This document shows positions 6,811 to 12,983 of a stretch of 13,549 nucleotides of DNA, one piece after another. Source of the DNA: CAVTLG01 sp963735495. Lineage in GTDB: Bacteria; Chloroflexota; Ktedonobacteria; Ktedonobacterales; Ktedonobacteraceae. Within the stretch, counting starts at the first letter, position 1, and each line of letters opens with the position of its first letter. The notes beneath the pieces are model-generated. The model searched no databases. It was not told the origin of the DNA and saw only the letters and a list, made by a program, of their open reading frames with translations. The stretch is taken from NCBI GenBank assembly GCA_963735495.1, contig CAVTLG010000001.1, forward strand, positions 1-13,549, in the 5' to 3' direction. The translations under genes and the position numbers were made by a program.

Positions 6811-8117
6811 TGCCAACAACCATTACCCACATCGAGACGTATGATATTCGTTTTCCCACCTCGCGAACGCTGGCTGGCTCGGATGCTATGAATGTCGATC
6901 CTGACTATTCGGCGGCCTACGTTATTTTACATACTGATCGTCCAGATGGTCTGGCGGGACATGGCTTGACCTTTACCATTGGGCGCGGCAATGAAGTCTG
7001 CGTTGCCGCCATTCAAGCGCTGATCCCGCTGGTTGTTGGGCATACATTGGAGTCCTTCACCGTGGATATGGGAGCTTTCTGGCATGCTATTACCGGCGAT
7101 AGCCAATTGCGCTGGATTGGCCCGGAAAAAGGCGCGATACACCTGGCGACGGCGGCTGTGGTCAATGCGGTCTGGGATCTGTATGCGAAGGTTGAAGGGA
7201 AGCCTATATGGAAGCTGCTGGTCGATATGACGCCGGAGCAACTGGTGAGCTGTGTGGACTTTCGCTACATGCGCGACGTGCTTTCACCGACCGAGGCCCT
7301 GGACTTGCTGCACCGGCAGGCACCGACGAAGGCTGCGCGTGAGGCGGAGATGCTGCGCGACGGTTATCCCGCCTATACGACCTCTGCGGGCTGGTTAGGT
7401 TATAGTGACGATACCTTGCGCCGCTTGTGCCGGGAAGCGCTTGCTCTGGGCTGGACGCACTTCAAGCTGAAAGTTGGTGCGCATATTGAGGATGATGTAC
7501 GCCGCGCACAGTTGCTGCGCAGCGAGATTGGACCTGAGCGCAGACTGATGATGGATGCCAATCAGAATTGGGATGTCGACGAGGCTATTGCCAATATGCA
7601 GCGATTGACCGTCGTCAATCCGTGGTGGATCGAGGAACCGACCAGTCCTGATGATGTGTTGGGGCATGCCGCTATTGCGCGTGCCGTTGCTCCTGTGCGT
7701 GTAGCGACAGGCGAGCATGTGCAGAACCGGATCATCTTCAAGCAACTCTTCCAGTCGCAAGCTATCGGCTTCTGTCAGATCGATGCCTGTCGTCTCGGAG
7801 GCGTCAACGAAGTGCTGGCTGTCCTCCTGCTGGCGGCGAAATTTGGCGTGCCCGTCTGTCCCCATGCCGGAGGTGTGGGACTCTGTGAATACGTGCAGCA
7901 TCTCTCGCTTTTCGATTATATCGCTGTGAGCGCGTCGTTAGAGGATCGTGTGGTCGAGTATGTCGATCATTTGCACGAGTTCTTTCTTGATCCAGTCGTT
8001 ATTCGCGCTGGACACTATATGCCACCGACGGCACCCGGATACAGTATAACTATGCGCCCGGAGGTCTTCAACGACTATATCTTTCCGACCGGCAGCGTGT
8101 GGAGAGTTGTCACATAG
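6810..8117 (+). CDS. fucD: L-fuconate dehydratase (enolase superfamily)
   Basis: The enzyme dehydrates L-fuconate to 2-keto-3-deoxy-L-fuconate in the non-phosphorylative L-fucose pathway, with Mg2+ bound in the barrel domain. The protein has 435 residues, normal for the family. Catalytic residues recalled from the Xanthomonas enzyme are present at a +1 offset: Lys219 and Lys221 (HFKLKVG), metal ligands Asp249 (MDANQ), Glu275 (WWIEEP) and Glu302 (ATGEH), Asp325 (QIDACRLGG), His352 (CPHAGGVGLCEYVQH). The N-terminal SDAMNVDPDYSAAYVIL and GHGLTFTIGRGNEVCV are also FucD-like. ATG 6810 was preferred: AGGAG lies 5 nt away, versus only 2 nt for the adjacent in-frame ATG at 6807, which would overlap the regulator stop as ATGA. 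No fuconolactonase or aldolase follows, so the rest of the pathway lies elsewhere. Confidence 0.95.
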   Translation: MPTTITHIETYDIRFPTSRTLAGSDAMNVDPDYSAAYVILHTDRPDGLAGHGLTFTIGRGNEVCVAAIQALIPLVVGHTLESFTVDMGAFWHAITGDSQLRWIGPEKGAIHLATAAVVNAVWDLYAKVEGKPIWKLLVDMTPEQLVSCVDFRYMRDVLSPTEALDLLHRQAPTKAAREAEMLRDGYPAYTTSAGWLGYSDDTLRRLCREALALGWTHFKLKVGAHIEDDVRRAQLLRSEIGPERRLMMDANQNWDVDEAIANMQRLTVVNPWWIEEPTSPDDVLGHAAIARAVAPVRVATGEHVQNRIIFKQLFQSQAIGFCQIDACRLGGVNEVLAVLLLAAKFGVPVCPHAGGVGLCEYVQHLSLFDYIAVSASLEDRVVEYVDHLHEFFLDPVVIRAGHYMPPTAPGYSITMRPEVFNDYIFPTGSVWRVVT

Positions 8118-8206
8118 ATGCAGCCACTTCTACTAACTGCCTCATCAGCTCCACATTGTCAATCCTCTCCAATGGCACTGCTAACCACTTTTCTAGGGGA
8201 AACACC

Positions 8207-8281
8207 GGGAAACTGGGTAGGGGCGTGTCCTGGCGACCGCCCCCAGGGCGCACGCGAGGTGACGCCCCTATCCAGTTTCCC
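8207..8281. repeat. GC-rich palindromic intergenic repeat, copy B (best preserved)
   Basis: Twenty-base arms at 8207-8226 (core AACTGGGTAGGGGCGT) and 8262-8281 (core ACGCCCCTATCCAGTT) are inverted with one mismatch. The interior has two parts, GTCCTGGCGACCGCCC on the left and GGGCGCACGCGAGGTG on the right, and these reappear in other copies. It lies in the 257-base gap between the convergent fucD and MFS exporter genes. It encodes nothing supported. Confidence 0.85.
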
Positions 8282-8321
8282 CAATTGCACGTTATGGATC
8301 GAGACGCATCGCTCGTGCTAT

Positions 8322-8355
8322 GGTCGCAAGGACACGCCCCTACCCGGGTTCCCCA
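8322..8355. repeat. Half-copy of the palindromic repeat (inverted left arm)
   Basis: GGTCGCAAGGACACGCCCC followed by TACCCGGGTTCCCC is the reverse complement of the left half of copy B, with a few differences. It therefore forms a second, larger inverted repeat with the left arm of copy B, about 100 bases away. Confidence 0.75.
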
Positions 8356-8374
8356 ATGGACGAAGAGCCTCTTT

Positions 8375-10150
8375 TTAATCTGATGCCACAGAGGTTGATG
8401 ATCGTTCTTCCACAACGATGTCTGCCTCACCCGTTTCCTGGTCAGGCGTTTGCTGTTTGCCTCGTAGCAGCGAAGTGAGCGCCGCAATCAGGCACATAGC
8501 CGCCGAAAGGAAGAAGACCGCGTGCAAGCCCTGCATAAACGGTGTCGAGATCAGGTTCGGGAAGAAGGTATTGCCCACGAGCGCGGCCTGGTTGGCTGAC
8601 GGCAATGCATTCAGGACCTGCGAGGGCAACAGCGTTTTCATCGGATTGTAGCCCAGGAAGGCCGCAAAGAGCGCCGACGTGGGTGGTAGATGGGCAATCG
8701 TGGTGGCGACTGTTGCTGGTACCCCTTGCTTTGTCAGGCCGCCGAAGAGCGTTACAGGCAGAGATGCAGCCAGACCGGCTGTAATCAAACTAAAGAATAC
8801 ACCGATGCTGACCAGCGACCCAGAGTTCTGGAAGGTCGCGCGCATGCCAGATGCCACGCCCCGCTGATCCGCGGGTACGCTACCCATGACGGATGACGTG
8901 TTCGGTGAAGAGAACATGCCTTGACCAACACCCAGTATAAACAGCAGGATCGCGAACCAGATATAGTCGAAGTTAGCGGGCAGGATCGTCAACGAGAGAA
9001 AACCCACCGTTTGCAGGAGCATGCCGACGGTCGAGAAGAGACGCGCCCCAAAGCGGTCCGAGAGCCAACCACTGGTTGGACCCATCAGCACAAAGCCAAC
9101 CAACAATGGTAACATGTAGATGCCAGCCCAGAGTGGTGTGATCTCGTAGCTATAGCCGTGCAGCGGGAGCCAGATACCCTGTAACCAGATGATGAGCATG
9201 AACTGTAAGCCACCACGGGCGATGCTGGCGAGAAAACTACTTGCATTGCCAGCTGCAAACATACGGATCTTAAAGAGCGCCAAACGGAACATGGGATCTG
9301 CTACGTGCAGTTCGATCCAGATGAACGCCGCCAGTAGGATAATGCCAAGCGTTAAGGCGCCAATGACCAGCGGATTGCCCCAGCCGGTTGGTGCACCACC
9401 ATAAGGCTCAATACCGTAGGTGATACCGAGCAAGAGAATGGTGGAACCGAGCGCAAACGTTATGTTGCCAGGCCAGTCGATTTTGGCGTGCTCACGGACC
9501 GTTGATACCTCGCGTAGCATCAGGTAAGCCCATATCGTGCCTATGATGCCTACTGGCACGCTGACCAGGAAGACGAGCCGCCAACTAAAGTACGAGAGAA
9601 TACCACCCAGGATCAGTCCAATCACCGAGCCGAGAATAGCCGCGATCTGGTTAATGCCCAGCGCGAGACCCCGCTGATGCGCCGGGAACGCGTCGGTGAT
9701 GATGGCTGCACTATTGGAAAAAAGGAAACCCGCTCCGATACCCTGGACCAGGCGGAAAAGGATCAGCTCCAACGCTCCAGCGTTGCCAGTCCCAGGCGTC
9801 AACCAGAGCAGAATACTGCCCACGCTAAAAATGGCGAAGCCCAGGTTGTAGAATCTGACACGCCCGAACATGTCAGAGATGCGCCCAAATGTGACGAGCA
9901 ACGTTGCCGTTACGACCATGTATCCCATCAGAATCCAGAGAAAATAGTTCGTTTCACCGGGCGCGAGTGGATTAATGCGAATGCCCCGAAAGATTGCCGG
10001 TAAAGAAATCAAGACAATACTTGCATCGATACTCGCCATTAAAACGCCAAGAGTGGTATTCGTCAGCGCGATCCATTTATAGTGCGGTCCAACCGGTCTA
10101 TTAATGCGCGATGTCGTTTGCACTCGTTCATCTTGTGAGGCGGTTTTCAT
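8375..10150 (-). CDS. MFS drug/metabolite exporter, DHA2 (EmrB/QacA) family, 14 TM
   Basis: This is a 591-residue inner-membrane proton antiporter. It follows the DHA2 layout of about 14 hydrophobic spans. Signatures are the TM1 motif D1 (IDASIVLISLPAIF), the TM2-3 motif A (GRISDMFGRVRFYN), the TM5 motif C region (IAAILGSVIGLILGGILSYF then SWRLVFLVSVPVG), and the second-half motif LSDRFGARL. A long extramembrane loop (about residues 465-535) precedes the last helix, as in QacA/EmrB relatives. The C-terminal tail is acidic. ATG 10148-10150 was chosen because AAAGGA lies 6 nt upstream; a TTG directly before it is less likely. It follows marR by 36 bases on the same strand, so it is the probable target of that repressor. 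The substrate is unknown. Confidence 0.92.
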   Translation of the reverse strand: MKTASQDERVQTTSRINRPVGPHYKWIALTNTTLGVLMASIDASIVLISLPAIFRGIRINPLAPGETNYFLWILMGYMVVTATLLVTFGRISDMFGRVRFYNLGFAIFSVGSILLWLTPGTGNAGALELILFRLVQGIGAGFLFSNSAAIITDAFPAHQRGLALGINQIAAILGSVIGLILGGILSYFSWRLVFLVSVPVGIIGTIWAYLMLREVSTVREHAKIDWPGNITFALGSTILLLGITYGIEPYGGAPTGWGNPLVIGALTLGIILLAAFIWIELHVADPMFRLALFKIRMFAAGNASSFLASIARGGLQFMLIIWLQGIWLPLHGYSYEITPLWAGIYMLPLLVGFVLMGPTSGWLSDRFGARLFSTVGMLLQTVGFLSLTILPANFDYIWFAILLFILGVGQGMFSSPNTSSVMGSVPADQRGVASGMRATFQNSGSLVSIGVFFSLITAGLAASLPVTLFGGLTKQGVPATVATTIAHLPPTSALFAAFLGYNPMKTLLPSQVLNALPSANQAALVGNTFFPNLISTPFMQGLHAVFFLSAAMCLIAALTSLLRGKQQTPDQETGEADIVVEERSSTSVASD

Positions 10151-10193
10151 CAAAAATCCTTTCTGGATAACCCATATGCCTTCAGGCTATGGG
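10151..10193 (-). repeat. Intercistronic hairpin plus RBS module, copy 2
   Basis: Read on the minus strand, CCCATA-GCC, loop TGAA, and GGC-A-TATGGG (spanning 10171-10193) form a 9-bp hairpin with one bulged A. The marR stop codon TAG (10187-10189) lies in its left arm. GAAAGGATTTTTG follows and ends at the exporter ATG. Copy 1 at 4662-4703 has the same loop, stem core, spacing (19 versus 20 nt) and RBS stretch, with a T-A to C-G change in the outermost pair that keeps pairing. Confidence 0.7.
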
Positions 10194-10720
10194 AGGTGGG
10201 TGTCTCCCGGCTCCAGATTCTGGAGGCAGCGTCCTAAGAGATTCGCGAACTGGCTCAGTTCCTGCTGATTTAGCCCGCTCAGCATCTGCTGCTCGATCCT
10301 GTGCACGCGTTGATCACACTCCGTCAACACCTCATGTCCGCGCGGCGTCAGAGACACGCTAAGCATGCGACCATTCGTTGGATGTGGTGAGCGTTCAAGT
10401 AGTCCCCGTGACTGCAGGTGATCGAGTATCGCGGTCAATGTTTGTGGTCGCACACCACGACGTTGTGCGATTTCAGCGGCAGAGCGTTGTACACCCCCAC
10501 GCAGCTCGTATAAGACACCATACTGTGCGCCCGTAAGCTCAATATCATGGAGCGCCATATCGACAGCACGGCGTAGAGCCTGTTTAACCCCGTGAATACG
10601 CGAGGCCGTGAGGCTCAGCAAAGAGAGAGAACCTCCTGCTAACTGCTCTGTTGCTCCATCTTCTGCACCTGGTCGGCTTTGTGCCGGTGTAGGAGTGGTA
10701 TCCCCATCCAACTCATGCAT
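10187..10720 (-). CDS. MarR-family transcriptional regulator of the adjacent exporter
   Basis: This winged-HTH repressor has 177 residues from the chosen start. The N-terminal ~35 residues are polar and disordered. The MarR core runs from LSLTASRIHGVKQALRRAVD through LTGAQYGVLYELRGG, the recognition region AAEIAQRRGVRPQTLTAILDHLQSRGLLERS, and the wing NGRMLSVSLTPRG, ending in a C-terminal dimerisation helix. ATG 10718-10720 has GAGGG with a 5-nt spacer. The frame stays open to a TTG at 10840 and a GTG at 10834, which lie closer to the predicted promoter, so a longer N-terminus is possible. It is the first gene of a marR-exporter operon. The tandem palindromes at 10894-10927 are its probable operator. 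Confidence 0.88.
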   Translation of the reverse strand: MHELDGDTTPTPAQSRPGAEDGATEQLAGGSLSLLSLTASRIHGVKQALRRAVDMALHDIELTGAQYGVLYELRGGVQRSAAEIAQRRGVRPQTLTAILDHLQSRGLLERSPHPTNGRMLSVSLTPRGHEVLTECDQRVHRIEQQMLSGLNQQELSQFANLLGRCLQNLEPGDTHLP

Positions 10721-10881
10721 ATTTTCCCTCGTCACTCTCTGGTCCGTGATGTTTGTGACATGTGAGGTAACATCTGGCGAGACACTTGCGCGCATGCGTT
10801 TTGTTCTTTTCAGGTTTCCCTCGCAGAAAGACACCCTCAATCACCCTCTCCCTGAGGATGATTTGCTGGCGCTCTGCCAGT

Positions 10882-10927
10882 AGTATACCACAAATTATCA
10901 GGAACCTGATATCAAGTACCTGATAAT
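10882..10927 (-). promoter_or_regulatory. marR-exporter operon promoter and tandem MarR-type operator
   Basis: Two 16-bp palindromes sit 14 bp apart and share two bases: TATCAGG-AA-CCTGATA (10896-10911, perfect) and TATCAAGTACCTGATA (10910-10925, one mismatched pair). Together they lie inside a 34-bp inverted repeat with perfect 9-bp ends (10894-10902 and 10919-10927). On the minus strand a near-consensus -10, TATACT, lies at 10882-10887, so the palindromes cover the -35 region. This is the classic geometry of a MarR repressor blocking its own operon. Confidence 0.65.
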
Positions 10928-11080
10928 AGTGAGCTGCAGTTTCGGTGTGGTTAAAAAACGGCAGGGAAAAAGGGTGGGGGCGAACTTAAGAATGGATGAT
11001 TTTAGAGGGAGATGTATCAGATGCAAAAAAGGAAATACCGGGAAGATTGCCGCCTTTCCTGGCTCCGTACCACCGAGGAC

Positions 11081-11187
11081 AACTGGGTAGGGGCGTCACC
11101 TTGCGTGCACCCCGGGCCTCACGAGAGCCATCCCTTGCTCTCTGAAAACCCGCCAGGGCGGTTGCCAGGACACGCCTCTACCCGGTT
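11081..11187. repeat. GC-rich palindromic intergenic repeat, copy C (inverted relative to B, longer interior)
   Basis: AACTGGGTAGGGGCGT (11081-11096) and ACGCCTCTACCCGGTT (11172-11187) form inverted ends. Inside the left end, CACCTTGCGTGCACCCC is the inverted right interior of copy B. Inside the right end, GGGCGGTTGCCAGGACAC is the inverted left interior of copy B. Copy C is therefore copy B flipped, with about 30 extra interior bases. Confidence 0.8.
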
Positions 11188-11223
11188 GGCGATGTCACTC
11201 AGCAGTTCCTAAGTTCGCGCCGA

Positions 11224-11249
11224 TGGGACACGTCCCTACCTGGTTGCCC
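11224..11249. repeat. Half-copy of the palindromic repeat
   Basis: GGGACACGTCCCTACCTGGT followed by TGCCC is a diverged version of the inverted left arm. It lies about 40 bases beyond copy C, just as the half-copy at 8322-8355 lies beyond copy B. Confidence 0.6.
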
Positions 11250-11256
11250 GACGTTT

Positions 11257-11287
11257 TCCTCGTGAGGATGGAAACTCTAGCGTCCTA
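11257..11287. repeat. Short repeat related to the hairpin at 5612-5646, overlapping the PLDc_N gene end
   Basis: CCTCGTGAGGATGGAAAC, then CTAGCGTCCTAC, matches the pattern GAGGATG..GGAAA..CGTCCTAC at 5620-5645. The TAG stop of the small membrane protein gene (11277-11279) and its last codons lie within this element, so the protein's C-terminal residues may derive from the repeat. Confidence 0.4.
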
Positions 11288-11513
11288 CGGCCTTGACGCG
11301 CTCGGGTCGCCTGAGAAAGTAGTAGAGCAGAGCACCTACGAGTGGGACAAAGAGGATAATCAGCACCCAGGCAACTTTATCGTTGCCATCTGCAGGTTCT
11401 TTGAGCACACAATCTACGAGTACCCAGACCCAGAAGGTGACTGCCAGAATTGTGATGATCGGCGAACCAAACCTGCTAAGCGATAGAAATCCTCCGAATG
11501 GACTGAAGATCAT
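11277..11513 (-). CDS. Small PLDc_N-domain membrane protein (78 aa)
   Basis: The start ATG at 11511-11513 follows GGGAGACAAGC. The protein has two membrane spans, at residues ~17-37 (SPIITILAVTFWVWVLVDCV) and ~48-67 (VAWVLIILFVPLVGALLYYF). Between them lies the polar segment LKEPADGNDK, and a basic tail (RRPERVKAVGR) follows. The pattern W-V-L-V-D ... D-K--W-L---FVP--GALLYY matches the phospholipase D-nuclease N-terminal domain (PLDc_N), a short two-helix module often found alone in bacteria and without catalytic residues. Its function as a stand-alone protein is not established. It lies between the marR operon repeats and dgdA on the same strand, 126 bases from the dgdA stop. Confidence 0.8.
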   Translation of the reverse strand: MIFSPFGGFLSLSRFGSPIITILAVTFWVWVLVDCVLKEPADGNDKVAWVLIILFVPLVGALLYYFLRRPERVKAVGR

Positions 11514-11639
11514 GCTTGTCTCCCTTTTAAGCTATAACTGTTTTTGTTTCGCATGTTTTATAGAGATGAGATACATGAGAAAATGATCTCTGCACTTTCT
11601 ATTACGCTTAGCAAAAAGATAAGTTGCGCTTCTCTCACA

Positions 11640-12927
11640 TCACGAGGAACGCGACGAGCGGGATGCCAGGACCGTTGTCAGCGCGTGATCGAAGATTTCT
11701 ATGGCGGTATCAATCTCACTTTCAGAGATCGACAGCGGGGGTGCCATGCGGAAATAGTTCTTGCGCGTCGTCATGGAGAGCCCGCAGCGCTGGCATTCAT
11801 TCCCGACTGCTTTCGCCAGCGCCGTAGCTGGTTGTTTGGTGACACGATCTTCTACCAACTCCACCCCGACAAGCAACCCTTGTCCTCGTACATCACCTAT
11901 CGACTCATGACGTTGCTGAAGCTCTCGCAAGCGCGCCATCAGGTACTCTCCGCGCTGCCGTGCCTGCTCCACCAGCAACTCTTCCTCAATGACCTCGATG
12001 ACGGCGAGGCCAACGGCAGCAGGAAGTGGATCGAAGGCATGTGAGGTACTTTGATTGTAGCCTTTGTTATAGCACTCCTCCTCGATGGCTGAAGTCGTGA
12101 CCGTCGCTGCAAGAGGAATACCGCCACCAAGTGTTTTGGAAAACGAGACAATATCGGGTTCGACTCCATACAATTCGAAGCCAAACCTTCTGCCTAACCT
12201 GCCAAAGCCCGTTTGGGCTTCGTCGAGAATCAGGAGCATGTTATGATTATCACACAGTTTGCGTAAGCGCTGGAAGTAATCAGGTGGTGGGACAATGATC
12301 CCTCCTGCCGACAACACTGGCTCAGCAATCACCGCACACAGCGCTCCTACCGACTGTTGTTCAACCGTCTCAAAGCCAGCTTCTAAGCACGAGCAGTCGC
12401 AGGTGCCGTTGCAATGACGGATAGGGCAGCGGTACGCATAGGGGGCAGGGATGGTGAGGGTACCAGGCATCAACGGACCATAGCCCGCATGACCCTCCAC
12501 CAGGTTGAGCGAAGCAACCCCAGCCAGTAAGCCATGCCACGCTCTGCTCAACCCAACCACCTCGAACCGTCCTGTGTACATCTTGGCCATACGTAATGCA
12601 CTCTCGTTGGCCTCTCCTCCGGTATTGAGGAGAAGTACCTTGTTGAGATGGGGTGGCAGAAGCTCGAACGAGCCGTTCTGCCAGGGCAAGCACCGGTTCA
12701 GAGAGCATCTTCGAGTTGAGGTGGATCGCATCTTCGAGTGATTGCTGCACGGCACTGCAAATCCGGGGGTGATTATGGCCGATGGTTGAGCAGATTTGTC
12801 CAGAGGTGAAGTCGAGAAGACGTTGACCGTCTGTCGTCTCGATCCACGAACCAGAGGCTCGTGCCACGGTGAATGGAGCAAAATCATGCAAATAGCGGAT
12901 CAGAAAGCGTTCACGTTGATCGTGCAT
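11640..12927 (-). pseudogene. dgdA: 2,2-dialkylglycine decarboxylase (class III aminotransferase) with a single-base frameshift
   Basis: Codons 1-86 (MHDQRERFLIRYLHDFAPFT to ALAERL) read in one frame and the remainder (FELLPPHLNKVLLLNTGG onward) in the next. Removing one base near 12669 restores a continuous 428-residue protein; the family is about 433. The start ATG 12927 follows AAAGG by 8 nt. In restored numbering, residues recalled from the Burkholderia enzyme are found at a -8 offset: Gln44 (TSGQ), Trp130 (SRAWHG), Asp235 and Gln238 (LDEAQTG), and the PLP lysine Lys264 (SFSKTLGGG). Arg393 (FRMAPPL) also matches. The enzyme couples decarboxylation of dialkyl amino acids such as 2-aminoisobutyrate to transamination of pyruvate. 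The segment YRCPIRHCNGTCDCSC holds five cysteines. Disruption could be a true pseudogene, an assembly error or recoding. The XRE-cupin gene lies 56 bases upstream. Confidence 0.88.
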
Positions 12928-12983
12928 ATGCGTTGCCTTTCGAAACTAGTCGCCTTGAAACAATGGACGAGAAGAGGTCGGAC

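Larger units (their letters stand above)
10928..11276. other. Intergenic region upstream of the marR operon, mostly repeat-derived
   Basis: No supported gene lies in these 349 bases. The first ~150 are unique sequence. From 11081 on they consist of repeat copy C, a half-copy, and a short hairpin-like repeat. The plus-strand frames running through here translate the repeat and lack ribosome-binding sites. Confidence 0.6.

Noticed and set aside
7395..7901. 168-residue minus-strand frame
   Set aside because: It is antisense to the conserved core of fucD and has no recognisable domain.
8110..8487. 125-residue minus-strand frame as a whole gene
   Set aside because: Its first 95 codons translate the exporter's 3' end and the repeats, without a start signal; only the last ~31 codons were kept as a low-interest possible remnant.
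10154..10193. marR-MFS hairpin as a simple terminator
   Set aside because: There is no T-run directly after the stem; it is followed by the exporter's ribosome-binding site, and an equivalent module precedes the SDR gene.
11544..12044. 166-residue plus-strand frame
   Set aside because: It is antisense to the C-terminal half of dgdA, which matches the dialkylglycine decarboxylase family well.
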